Assembly: GCA_963844635.1 (NCBI GenBank)
Contig: CAWJPD010000008.1
Span: 186,001 to 250,000, forward strand
Length of the DNA: 64,000 bases
Direction: 5' to 3'
Source: JAJPKK01 sp963844635
GTDB taxonomy: Bacteria > Pseudomonadota > Alphaproteobacteria > Rhizobiales > Xanthobacteraceae
Positions 47,673 to 56,558 of this stretch are shown piece by piece. Numbering within the stretch: the first letter of the stretch is position 1; each line of letters opens with the position of its first letter. The notes beneath the pieces were generated by a model. It saw nothing but the letters and a program-made list of their open reading frames with translations. It ran no database searches and was not told the origin of the DNA. Made by a program: the position numbers and the translations under genes.

Positions 47673-48118
47673 GTGCACCTACCCTGGATGTCCGTCGCGA
47701 TCGTCTCGTCAGTGTGCCTGCCCAAATTAAATTCCACCTATTTTCCGAGAGAGGAGGGCAGATTTAGGCGCCTTCCGGTACACCGCGCCCATTCTCAAAT
47801 GCAAATCAACTCACCTTGCCGCGCGTGCCCAGCTGGGAGATCGCGGCAGTCGCCGCAGCGGGCCGCGGCGTGCGTTCACTCCCCCCCCCGAAAGTTCAGG
47901 ATACCTGGTTTCTTCTCAGCCTTATGCGCCGCATGTTCCGGCGGTTCTGGGCCAAGCGAAGCCACCTTTCAGGTACTTTTCACCACATGGTCGGAGGGCG
48001 TTCGCTGGGCGCCGTTTCGGCAAGCTCTGCGCATTCTCGGGCGTACTTTCGAAATTCGTCGAATGTGCCCACAACACCAATGATAGGACATGCCGAGATC
48101 CGGATAGAGCACAACGGA
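47673..48118. other. Region between quinoprotein and NADH dehydrogenase genes
   Basis: About 445 bases with no recognisable gene. It contains a C-run at about 47880-47889. The two flanking genes converge here. Confidence 0.45.
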
Positions 48119-49377
48119 TCAGCTCTTCTCCACGGGGGGCACCTCAGTAATCAGTCGTGCTCCCCGCTGGAAAGTAACGTAGTCCCATAGCCAGGTGAAT
48201 GCGACGATGAAGCGGTCTCGTGCCTCAATTAGAAAATAGATGTGCACCACGCTCCAGAACAGCCAGCCCAGGAAGCCCGTGAGCTCCAAAGGCCCGAGCT
48301 TGACCACCGCGGCTTGCCGACCGATGGTCGCGAGATCGCCGAGATGGCGATAACGAAACGGCGGTGGTGACGGCCAGCGCGCTGTGCGCGCGGCAATAAG
48401 TCGGCCGACATAGTGGCCCATCTGCTTCGCCGCCTGAGCAATGCCGGAATGCCGGGTTGATCTGCCACCGCCGCAGTATCGCCAACTACGAAGATCTCGG
48501 GATGACCGGGCACCGACAAATCGGCGCCGACTTCCACCCGGCCGGCGCGATCGTGCTGCGCCTCGAGCCAGCGCGCCGCCTGCGAAGCCACCACGCCGGC
48601 AGCCCAGATGATGGTATCGGCGTCCAATCGCCCATGCTCAAACTCAACTCCGTGCGCATCGCAGGAGACCACGCGCGTCGAGGTCATGACCTCAACACCC
48701 TTTTTTGCCAAGGTGCGCCGTACGTATTCCGAAAGATTCCGCGGGAGCGTCGGCATGATGCGCGGCCCGGCTTCAATCAGAGCAATACGCGCGCTCGTTG
48801 GATCTATGCGGCGAAAATCGATTGCCAAACTCTGGCGCGCCACCTCAGAAATAGCGCCGGCCATCTCGACTCCCGTAGCACCGCCGCCGACGATTGCGAA
48901 CGTTAGCAGGCACCGGCGCTCGACCTCATCGGTAGCAAGCTCCGCGCGCTCAAAGGCGATGAGAATGCGCCGTCGGATTCGGGTGGCATCTTCGATGCGC
49001 TTGAGGCCGGGCGCCAACTCGGCCCATTCGTCATGGCCAAAATAGGAATGGGCCGCGCCAGTGGCCAGCACGAGATAGTCGTAGGGAACGCCTATGGAAT
49101 CGATTTGCACACACCGCTTGGTTGTATCGATGCCGCGGACCTCGGCCATTAGCACCGTTGCGTTCTTCTGCTTGCGGAGAATGTGCCGAATCGGCCAGGC
49201 CACGTCGGCCGGAGAGAGCGCCGCGGTCGCGACCTGGTAGAGCAGCGGCTGGAAGCAATGGTGGTTCTCGCGGTCGATCACGGTGATCTCGACAGGCGCG
49301 CGGCGCAGAGCCTTCGTGGTTTCAATACCGCCAAAGCCGGCGCCTATAACGACGACCCTCACCCGTTCACCCGACAT
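48119..49377 (-). CDS. ndh: Type II NADH dehydrogenase (NDH-2), frameshifted near the end
   Basis: A single-subunit, non-proton-pumping NADH:quinone oxidoreductase on the inner face of the membrane. The FAD-binding motif is VVVIGAGFGGIETTKALRRA at the N-terminus; the family HHCFQPLLYQVATAALSP follows; the NADH motif is FAIVGGGATGVEMAGAISEV near residue 165; and the second FAD block is FVVGDTAAVADQPGIP. Near 48435 one base shifts the frame; the alternative frame continues MGHYVGRLIAARTARWPSPP and ends with the membrane-binding helices LELTGFLGWLFWSVVHIYFL. Length about 420 residues is normal. GAGGATAAC precedes the ATG at 49377. Confidence 0.88.
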
Positions 49378-49492
49378 GTTATCCTCGCGCCGTCGAGATG
49401 TCGTTTATATGCATCTCGGCGGCTCCGTTGTAGAAGGCAAACAACCTTTGTTTTACCGCCATATTGCTTTTCAGTACGAGGGCTGGCTTGGA

Positions 49493-49603
49493 TTATTCGC
49501 GATAGTGCCGACCGGCTCCGCCTTGCCATGTGGCAAGCTCGATGTATGCCGACAACTCGGTCGCAGTTTTGGCTAAGCGCTCACACTCAAGCGCTCTCCG
49601 CAT
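49493..49603 (-). CDS. Very short helical protein, doubtful
   Basis: ATG at 49603 codes for about 36 residues (MRRALECERLAKTATELSAY ... GAGRHYRE) to a TAA near 49493. The start resembles the N-terminus of small rhizobial proteins with an ECxxLAxxA pattern, but the rest does not continue such a family and no ribosome-binding site is clear. It may be a remnant cut by nearby insertions. Confidence 0.25.
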   Translation of the reverse strand: MRRALECERLAKTATELSAYIELATWQGGAGRHYRE

Positions 49604-49944
49604 AAACTCCGCAGCGCGGAGAGGGTTTGTCGCCGTTATCAACCTACCCGCCCGAGAACCTCCCGCATTGTCCTCAATCTCGCCAGAAGTCCTTGAACCG
49701 GTTCGGCGCCAGCGCCGTGTAGATGGATGCGCTGCTGTTCAAGCGGTGCCCGGGCCAGCCCTGGATTGCCCGGGTGTGGTGTCCCTTGTTTGCGACGATA
49801 CGATCGAGGCCGGCACCTGTTTAACGATCTTCCGGTGGGGTGGACGCGGTTGTCCAGCCGCATCCTTTTCTGAAAGGAGCCGCTGATGGCAGTGCCACAC
49901 TGCGATTTACAAGTGTATTCTATGATAGCTCTTCCGTATCTCGC
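49604..49944. other. Region left of the IS5-family element
   Basis: About 340 bases with no supported gene. Its right edge, TTA at 49945-49947, is the target duplication of the adjacent insertion sequence. Confidence 0.4.
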
Positions 49945-49964
49945 TTAGAGTCTGTCCGGAGAGT

Positions 49965-50803
49965 TTAGGCTGGATTGCATAGTTTTCTGAGCATGAGGCG
50001 GATCGAGGCGAGGCGCAAGAAGGCGAGCGCTTTGCGATTGAGGCACTCCCAATCCTTGGCAAGACGGCGGCAGCGATTGAGCCAGGCAATGGTGCGTTCG
50101 ACGATCCAGCGTCTGGGCATGATCTGGAAACCGACCGCGGCATCGGAGCGTTTGACGATTTCAATCTCGAGCGAAGGCAGGATTTTCACCACGGCATTGG
50201 CGAATTGCGGTCCTTGATAGCCGCCGTCGGCGAACAGCTTTTGCAAGAACGGGAACATGCCAAACAAGGTTGATAGCACCATGACTCCGCCATCGCGATC
50301 CTGGATGTCGGCCGGATGAACGATGGCGTGGAGCAGCAGGCCTACTGTATCGACGAGAATGTGCCGCTTCTTGCCCTTGATCTTCTTGCCTGCATCGTAT
50401 CCCGGCGGATCGATGCAGCGCCCCCTTTTTCGGCGCTTTTCACGCTCTGGCTGTCGATGATGGCGGCGGTTGGGCTCGCTTCGCGCTGCTCTTGCTCACG
50501 ACACTGTTGGTAGAGCGCGTGATGGACACGATCCAATGTGCCATCGTAGGTCCACAGATCGAAATAGTCGTAGACGGTGCTTTTCGGCGGCAGGTCCTTC
50601 GGAATCGCGCGCCACTGACAGCCGGTCGACAGAACGTACATCAGCCCATTCACAATCTCGCGCAGGTTAACAGTGCGCTTGTCACCCCTCGGCTTGCCAG
50701 GCGGAATCAAAGGTGCGACCAGATTCCATTCCTCGTCAGTCAGATCACTCGGATAACGCAACTTGCTACGGTCGTAACGCGCACGGTTCTGCGTCGTCCA
50801 CAT
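49965..50803 (-). CDS. IS5-family transposase made by probable -1 frameshifting
   Basis: Two overlapping parts. The first (153 codons from ATG 50803) begins MWTTQNRARYDRSKLRYPSD, the IS5 helix-turn-helix part, with GCQWRAIPKDLPPKSTVYDY and the first catalytic Asp in AAIIDSQSVKSAEKGG. The second continues GYDAGKKIKGKKRHILVDT, the second Asp in LFADGGYQGPQF and the Glu region RWIVERTIAWLNRCRRLAKD. They join at GAAAAAGGGGG (minus strand, 50420-50431): slipping back one base gives KGGRCIDPPGYDAGKKIKG, a continuous family match. Such -1 slippage is the known mode in the IS427 group. The gene looks intact under this reading. Confidence 0.85.
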
Positions 50804-50866
50804 GGCGGTGATCCCCCCAAATCAGGTCACCACCTCTTAAATCACAAGAGATTCATCTGATTCAAG

Positions 50867-52295
50867 GTGCCGTCGCGGGGTTGGTAGGAAATGAGGGTGG
50901 CGTAGTCTCCGAGGTGATCAACCTCGAATCATCCGGCGTTGAAGCGCCGGACCGGAGACCACGCCATGACGAGCGTTACCACGAAGCCTGATTGTTCACA
51001 GCCTGCATCCGAGATGGCTGTTGATCTTTTCGACAGCTGGTTCGATCCGATCGAGAGCGAGGTCCGCGCGCGGGCACGCGCGTTCATCGAAGAGCTGATC
51101 CGCGGCGAACTCGACGATGCGCTGGCGCGGCCGCGTTACGAACGAAGCAAGAAGGCCGCCGATGAAGGCAGAACGGCCGTGACGGGTCACCGCCACGGCA
51201 GCCGGACGCGATCGTTGACCGGGACCTTCGGACCGATCGAGATCGAGGTGCCGCGAGCCAGGCTGGACACGCCCGAAGGCAAGACGACGGAATGGAAGAG
51301 CCAGGCGCTGCGGGCCTATCAGCGCCGGACGCTGGCCGCCGATGCGCTGATCGCGAGCACGTACCTCTCTGGCACCAATACGCGCCGGGTGCGGCGTGCG
51401 CTGATGGCGCTGTTTGGCGGCGCCGTTGGCAAGGACACGGTGAGCCGGACGTGGCGCAAGGTGAAGAGCGACTGGGACGCCTGGAATGGCCGCTCGCTTG
51501 CCGAGGAGCCGATTGTGCGGCTCATTCTCGACGGCACGGTGGTGCGTGTGCGGCTCGACCGCAAAGCGACCTCGATCTCGCTTCTCGTCGTCCTCGGCGT
51601 GCGGGCGGACGGCCAGAAGGTGCTGCTCGCGATCAAAAGCATGGGAGGAGAGAGCGCCGAGGCGTGGCGCACCGTCCTCGACGATCTCATCACGCGCGGA
51701 CTGCGGCGGCCGGAGTTCCTCATCGTCGACGGCGCGCCGGGCCTCGACAAGGCGATTGCTGCCGTCTGGGCCGGTGTGCCCGTGCAGCGCTGCACCGTCC
51801 ACAAGCACAGAAACCTGCTGGCGCACGCGCCCAAACGTCTGCATGATGAAATCACCGCCGACTACACCGATGTGATCTACGCGCCGACGCGTGAAGAGAT
51901 CGAGACACGCCGCAAGGCCTTCATTCGCAAGTGGCGCCTCAAACATCGCGCCGTCGCCGACAGCCTGGAGGAAGCGGGTGAGCGCTTGTTCGCCTTCACG
52001 CGACTGCCCCCGACCCAATGGCGCAGCGTGCGCACCACGAATGCGATCGAGCGGCTGCACGAGGAGTTCAAGCGGCGGATCAAGACGCAGACCGTGCTGC
52101 CGTCAGCAGACACCGCCGCCATGTTGTTCTGGGCGCTGCTTGCATCCGGTCAGATCAACATGCGCAAGGTCGACGGCTGGCAAACGCTCGCCACCAAACC
52201 AATCGATCAGCCGATTGACCTCGCCGCCTGAGACGATACCTTCATATGATCGGAGAGCGCGCCACACCAATTCCAACCACATCCCGGACGGCACC
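50867..52295 (+). mobile_element. IS256-family element with 8-bp target duplication
   Basis: The element begins GGTGCCGTCGCGGGGTTGG and ends with the inverted counterpart CCACATCCCGGACGGCACC. It is bounded on both sides by TGATTCAA (50859-50866 and 52296-52303), the 8-bp duplication expected of IS256 transposition. It is 1,429 bp with one intact transposase. It is inserted just inside the right terminal repeat of the IS5-family element. Confidence 0.9.
50966..52231 (+). CDS. IS256-family transposase
   Basis: A 421-residue DDE transposase of the mutator-like IS256 family. Landmarks are GTFGPIEIEVPRARLDTPEG, the first catalytic Asp in IVRLILDGTVVRVRLDRK, the second in FLIVDGAPGLDKAIAAVWAG, the CTVHKHRNLLAHAPKRLHDE block, and the catalytic Glu in TTNAIERLHEEFKRRIKTQ. 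The start at ATG 50966 fits family N-termini; an upstream in-frame ATG at 50939 adds nine codons. The frame is uninterrupted, so the element may still be active. Confidence 0.94.
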   Translation: MTSVTTKPDCSQPASEMAVDLFDSWFDPIESEVRARARAFIEELIRGELDDALARPRYERSKKAADEGRTAVTGHRHGSRTRSLTGTFGPIEIEVPRARLDTPEGKTTEWKSQALRAYQRRTLAADALIASTYLSGTNTRRVRRALMALFGGAVGKDTVSRTWRKVKSDWDAWNGRSLAEEPIVRLILDGTVVRVRLDRKATSISLLVVLGVRADGQKVLLAIKSMGGESAEAWRTVLDDLITRGLRRPEFLIVDGAPGLDKAIAAVWAGVPVQRCTVHKHRNLLAHAPKRLHDEITADYTDVIYAPTREEIETRRKAFIRKWRLKHRAVADSLEEAGERLFAFTRLPPTQWRSVRTTNAIERLHEEFKRRIKTQTVLPSADTAAMLFWALLASGQINMRKVDGWQTLATKPIDQPIDLAA

Positions 52296-52325
52296 TGATT
52301 CAACTACTTTTCGGACAGACACTTA

Positions 52326-52896
52326 GACCCGCGCCGGCCTGTACTCCCGCCAGTTCGGCCGCGCGTCGAGCGTGAGACGGTGCTCCTTGGCTGACCACGT
52401 GAGATTCGAACTGCAATATCCGATTTTGAATGACACCAGCTATTTTGTCGGGGACAAATCGCGCGATAGAGGCTGAAACCTCTCACTGAGACCGTTCGCG
52501 TGTGAGCTGCCGTGTGCCGAATATGCAGCTTCATCAGTGCTTTCGGGTTCTCTGAGAGCATTGGAACGAGAACGGGGCTGGCCAACATGTCCCACCAGCT
52601 GGTGGATTCGAACTGATCATGAGATCGAAAACAATTCCGAGAGCTGGCAGCCAGCATGCTTGGACTGGTTCCAGGCGTCACGATGCTTCAGCACACGGCG
52701 ACCGCGCAGAATGCGATGGTCGAGTCGCCGATTTTCGAAGTCGACCCGTTGTCAACTTTCAGCCGCTCCGCCCAGGCGGCGAGGTTGGGTGGCCGATGCC
52801 TGTCGTCTGACCGCCAGCGTACGAACACGGATGCTTCGGGGTTAGCCCGCAGCTGCTCGCCATTACCGATGCGGTGATCGAGTAGGAGGCGACGCG
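52326..52896. other. Debris between IS5 element and Ku fragment
   Basis: About 570 bases in which no intact gene is seen. A minus-strand frame ends LTLDARPNWREYRPARV directly beside the insertion sequence and may be the tail of an older gene cut by it. Confidence 0.35.
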
Positions 52897-53527
52897 ATGC
52901 GACGGCGGGATTTTCTTGTGGCCTTCGGTATGGCTGCGGCGGTGCGGTGGAGGGCGGTGAAAAAAGGCAAACAATGTTTTCACTCCGCGCGTCACAGTCG
53001 TCGAGCCGCCAAGCCGACCGCCTCATGCCGTTCGGGAGCCCGCGGCTGCGGTGGAACCGAACATCATGCCCGAAGAGGACGTCGAGGTGACAGTCGTCCG
53101 ACCGGAGAACGCCCATACGATCGAAATCGAGAAATTCCTGTCGGTTGGTCAAGTAGACAGCCGTTATTACGAGAAGCCCTACTACATCACGCCACGCGAC
53201 CTGATCGGACAAGAGGTATACGCGGTGATCCGCGAAGCGATGCGCGAGAAGGGCGCCATGGGCCTTGGCCGGGTCGTGCTCGCCTCACGCGAGCGCCCGA
53301 TCCTTATCGAGCCGACGGGCAAGGGCCTTCGAGGCACCACGTTACGATTTGCCCACGAGGTGCGAAGGCAATGCACCGTTCTCGCTGAACTCACGTCTAT
53401 CCGGCGTGTTTCCGGCGCACCGTGCGTCGTGCAGTCAATTCACCATTTCCAGGGTGCCCGGCCGGAGACCGCGGCAGTTGTCACCGGACCCGCGGCAGAG
53501 CGTTCAGCCTCCCCGCTGAATAAGTGA
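52897..53527 (+). pseudogene. Ku (NHEJ) fragment behind an unrelated export signal
   Basis: The frame starts MRRRDFLVAFGMAAAVRW, the Tat/Sec-like start of ABC_sub_bind proteins, and changes at once to RAVKKGKQC, a Ku segment. After a frame break, the region 53075-53375 reads NAHTIEIEKFLSVGQVDSRY, EKPYYITPRDLIGQEVYAVI and GLGRVVLASRERPILIEPTG, ending LRFAHEVRR: the middle-to-late beta-barrel of bacterial Ku, which bridges DNA ends with LigD. Both the N-terminal half and the C-terminal arm of Ku are missing. No LigD is adjacent. This is a fused remnant. Confidence 0.7.
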
Positions 53528-53600
53528 GCGGCGGACACCCACCGGCTGATCGCGGCATCAGCGCCCGAAAGGTACGTCAGATCGGCACCTTCATTGGACA

Positions 53601-54377
53601 GTGCCGCGCTCCCATCCTATTTTTCGTTATCCTAGCCATTGGCGCGCTCGCCGAGCGGCGCTTCCTGAAGAATTTGGGAAGAGGCGACGGGAACCGTTAA
53701 GCGTTCGTAGTCGAAATAACGTGAAGCTTCTGGGATCGGGTGAGAGGGCGATTGTTTTTGCCCATGGCTTCGGCTGCGATCAGAACATGTGGCGATTCGT
53801 TTGGCCGGCCTTCGCAAACGAGTACCGCATCGTACTCTTCGATCACGTCGGCTGTGGCGGCTCCGATAAGGTCTATGACGCCGAAACATACAGCTCTCTT
53901 GCCGGCCATGCCGATGACGTCATTGCGATCTGCAGTGACCTCTCCATCACTGGAGGCGTATTTGTTTGTCATTCGGTCAGCGCCATGGTCGGCGCCATCG
54001 CCTCGGTTAAGGAGCCAGAACTATTCGACGATCTCGTCATGATTGGCCCATCGCCGCGCTACATCGACGACGCCGAATATACCGGCGGCTTCAGCGAGGC
54101 ACAGGTCCACGAGCTCCTCGAATTCCTTGACGCTAATCACATGGGTTGGTCGCAGATGATGGCGCCGGTCATCATGGGCAATCCCGAGCGGCCGGAACTT
54201 ACTGAAGAGCTCACCAATTCCTTCTGCAGGACGGATCCAGAAATCGCCAAGAAATTCGCGCGCGTGACCTTCCTTTCCGACAATCGCGCCGATCTTCCGC
54301 GCGTCACCGCCCGCTCGCTTGTGCTCCAGTGCTCCGAGGACGTGATCGCGCCTAAAGCAGTGGGTAAGTATCGCTGA
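53601..54377 (+). pseudogene. RsbQ-like alpha/beta hydrolase, C-terminally truncated
   Basis: The frame from about residue 35 reads VKLLGSGERAIVFAHGFGCD, YRIVLFDHVGCGGSD, the nucleophile region VFVCHSVSAMVGAIAS (Ser with Cys in place of the first Gly), and LVLQCSEDVIAPKAVG with the acid Asp. RsbQ-type proteins are signalling hydrolases that act with stress-response phosphatases. The frame stops about 40 residues early (VGKYR, TGA), so the conserved GHCPH segment holding the catalytic His is absent. The first 35 codons show no similarity, so the start is uncertain. No partner phosphatase or cyclase is present. Likely non-functional. Confidence 0.65.
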
Positions 54378-54415
54378 TTTCTTGTCGTAAACGCCGGCGT
54401 CGTGATGAGCCTTTG

Positions 54416-54628
54416 ATGGAGATTAAAAGCAGCAACCTGTTCCCGTTTGGAGCACCGCGGGACGACGACGGAGATGACCGGGGGCCATCCGGCATTTACG
54501 TGTTGCTGTGCCTCTCAGGCGTGGCGCTCGCAGTAATTGGGGGCTATTTTCTCGTGATGAAGCTGATCGAAATTTCCCGTCTGGAGGATTGCCTGCTTGG
54601 TAGGTCGCAACAATTGCATGGTGATTGA
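54416..54628 (+). CDS. Small single-helix membrane protein, paralogue 1
   Basis: A 70-residue protein: an acidic N-terminus (FPFGAPRDDDGDDRGPSGIY), one TM helix (VLLCLSGVALAVIGGYFLVM) and a short tail KLIEISRLEDCLLGRSQQLH. The gene at 54820-55035 encodes the same design, including GGYFLxxKLI and EDCLLxGR. The pattern resembles small rhizobial membrane proteins with a conserved (Q/E)DCxxxGRxNC tail (recalled). The tail Cys is conserved in both paralogues. Function unknown. Confidence 0.65.
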   Translation: MEIKSSNLFPFGAPRDDDGDDRGPSGIYVLLCLSGVALAVIGGYFLVMKLIEISRLEDCLLGRSQQLHGD

Positions 54629-54819
54629 ACTGCCGCGTAACCAATAGGCCCAGGCACGGAATGCCGATCATCAATACGGCGGTCTAACCGCCTCAGTGCC
54701 GAACCAAAATGGGCCAATGTGTAAAGGATGACTGACTTCTGCTACCCCGCCGTGTTCTCCCGGGCACCAAACCCGGGCAATTGCCGATCAAGGCAAGTCG
54801 TGGCGGCGCAACGAGATAC

Positions 54820-55035
54820 CTACCGATCTTGAGTTTCCACAGGGATGCAATCTCTCCGGCCGGACAACAGGCAATCCTCCTGGTGCTTCATAGCGATCAG
54901 CTTCGTGGCGAGGAAATAGCCCCCGACGAAGACGAGCAGAAGGACAACCAGGACAGTCAGAATAACGCGCGGCGATGCTCCCTCGTCATCGTTCCTTTCC
55001 GATTGTTGGGCTTGCCGTCGGCCATTGTCAGACAT
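54820..55035 (-). CDS. Small single-helix membrane protein, paralogue 2
   Basis: A 71-residue protein: a charged N-terminus (SDNGRRQAQQSERNDDEGAS), one TM helix (VILTVLVVLLLVFVGGYFLA) and tail TKLIAMKHQEDCLLSGRRDC. It converges on paralogue 1, with about 190 bases between their stops. The tail here keeps the second Cys (GRRDC) that paralogue 1 has lost. The pair suggests a local inverted duplication followed by divergence. Confidence 0.65.
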   Translation of the reverse strand: MSDNGRRQAQQSERNDDEGASPRVILTVLVVLLLVFVGGYFLATKLIAMKHQEDCLLSGRRDCIPVETQDR

Positions 55036-55146
55036 CAAGGAGAGCCATGAACACTGGGGGGAGGCCGTCTTTGTATATCCTTAGGGGCCGGGCCGCTCCC
55101 GCCGATTTGCGTACGTCAGTTTGGTTGGTCTGACCGTTTGCACTGT

Positions 55147-55545
55147 TTAGGCGGATTTTGCGGGCTTTGCCGATACCGCTGCCGGCTCCAATATTGCAAC
55201 GACTGGATTGGGGTCAATCACCGGCGCCGACGCCGAAAAACCCGCAAATCCTCCCTTGGGTAGGGCAGAGTGAACGGTAAGCGTCTGTAACTCGAAACCG
55301 TTCAAGGCGTAGCTGACTGTGAAGTCGCTACCGGATGTGACCCGCAGTGTACAGGGCGTGCGGCAAGTGGCGCCGAGAGAGGTGCGGGCCTCCGCACCTT
55401 CCGGCTTCGACTGAATCGATGCACTCCGTGGTCGTCGGCTTTGGCTCGAAAAGTCAAAATTCGCATCCCGAGGATCGGGCAGCCCCAACGAACTGCAACC
55501 CGCAAGTCCGAGACCGCAGGCCAGCAAACTGACGATACAAGTCAA
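55147..55545 (-). CDS. PEGA-domain lipoprotein, shorter paralogue
   Basis: A 132-residue lipoprotein starting TTG at 55545, after GAGGGT. The signal ends LLACGLGLAGC. The mature core EGAEARTSLGATCRTPCTL is almost the same as in the gene at 41937, as are VSYALNGF and TLTVHSALP, and it ends IDPNPVVAILEPAA. The proline-rich tail of the longer paralogue is missing. The stretch before EGAEARTSL (RRPRSASIQSK) differs and may hide a compensated frameshift. Function unknown; envelope anchoring is inferred. Confidence 0.7.
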   Translation of the reverse strand: MTCIVSLLACGLGLAGCSSLGLPDPRDANFDFSSQSRRPRSASIQSKPEGAEARTSLGATCRTPCTLRVTSGSDFTVSYALNGFELQTLTVHSALPKGGFAGFSASAPVIDPNPVVAILEPAAVSAKPAKSA

Positions 55546-56558
55546 AATTCGCGACCCTCACTGCGCGAATACGACGCGGTGCACGCTGAAAGGTGCCGTT
55601 CCCTCTCTACTCTACCCAGAAATTTGGGCCAGAAAAAGGGAGGTGAGTTGGGTCGCGTGAAAAGCTCGCGACCCCGCTGGCGCAGTTTCCACGCGGCACT
55701 GGACTTGATTTGTCCTCCCGATTTCCGCGCCTGATCCCCACCGTAACGCCCCTTATTTGGCCGTCCTTACTGATCGTAAGAGCGCTTTCGACAAGCTGGC
55801 GAATTCCTACGAACTAAGGAGCTACTGCCTCGTGGGCCTCCCACCTGGCTGCACCCGAGACCCCAGCGCCTCCGGCCGCGACAGCAGCCGATGATTTTCG
55901 ACTTACGAGCGAGACCGTCATCGTGCTGATTGTCAAGGACTTGATCGATCCCCGACGCTGCTGCAGGCCAGCACTTCTATGTCGCGAAGGACCGCCGCCG
56001 GTGCCGAAGTTCTATCAGCACAAAGCCTCCATCGAGATAGGCCTCGCCCCTCGCTAGGGCGCTTAGGCCAAGATTGCGGAGCAGAGACGGCTCGCGCATG
56101 AGCTGCGTGATGATGAATAAAGCGGCAGCAGATTCGTGCCGGATCGCTTGAGCTGCGCTCAAAAGGTCTCGACAAGTCAGGTTGGACTGACGCAACTCGC
56201 AGCCATAATCCGCTTATCATGATCTCACGTGTTAGTAGATCTCGCAACGCGGCACTCCGAACCGCGGCGCGCTCTGAGCGTGCGCGGCTCGCGCCAAAGC
56301 AAGTAGCGCTCATCTACGTATAGCCATTCCTTCATGCTCCGGTAAGCGCGCGGTGTAATGTCGAATTGGATAGCGTCCGGTTAGGTATTCACAACTTTCT
56401 CGAATGTCGTGATCTTTGCCGTAGTGGCTTTGTGGGTCACCGTACCTCATCGGTTGCAATATGGACGGTCGTACTTCAACAGAGTTGCTGATAACTTGTT
56501 CTCTTGAGAGGACGGCAACACCGAAGTCTGTCGGGTCGCGTCTGCAGCATTTTTTTCG
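55546..56558. other. One-kilobase region without a clear gene
   Basis: No intact gene is recognised in about 1,010 bases except one doubtful minus-strand frame (55977-56195). The right edge runs into the truncated RND pump, and its missing 5' part is not found here in any frame. Confidence 0.4.
55977..56195 (-). CDS. Small hypothetical protein, doubtful
   Basis: A 72-codon frame from a TTG reads RQSNLTCRDLLSAAQAIRHE, SAAALFIITQLMREPSLLRN and LGLSALARGEAYLDGG. The hydrophobic periodicity is protein-like, but there is no ribosome-binding site or family match, and the surrounding region appears degraded. Confidence 0.3.
   Translation of the reverse strand: MRQSNLTCRDLLSAAQAIRHESAAALFIITQLMREPSLLRNLGLSALARGEAYLDGGFVLIELRHRRRSFAT

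Larger units (their letters stand above)
49948..52322 (-). mobile_element. IS5-family element (IS427-like) split by an IS256 insertion
   Basis: The left end GAGTCTGTCCGGAGAGTTTA (from 49948) and the right end, read inwards from 52322, GTGTCTGTCCGAAAAGTAGT, are imperfect inverted repeats. Both outer ends are flanked by TTA (49945-49947 and 52323-52325), a 3-bp target duplication. The transposase lies at the left. The IS256 element occupies 50867-52295, so the right terminal repeat of the IS5 element lies beyond it. Without the insert the element would be about 940 bp, normal for this group. Confidence 0.8.

Noticed and set aside
49604..49944. Possible integrase remnant left of the IS5 element
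   Set aside because: A loose resemblance only; no catalytic motif in any frame.
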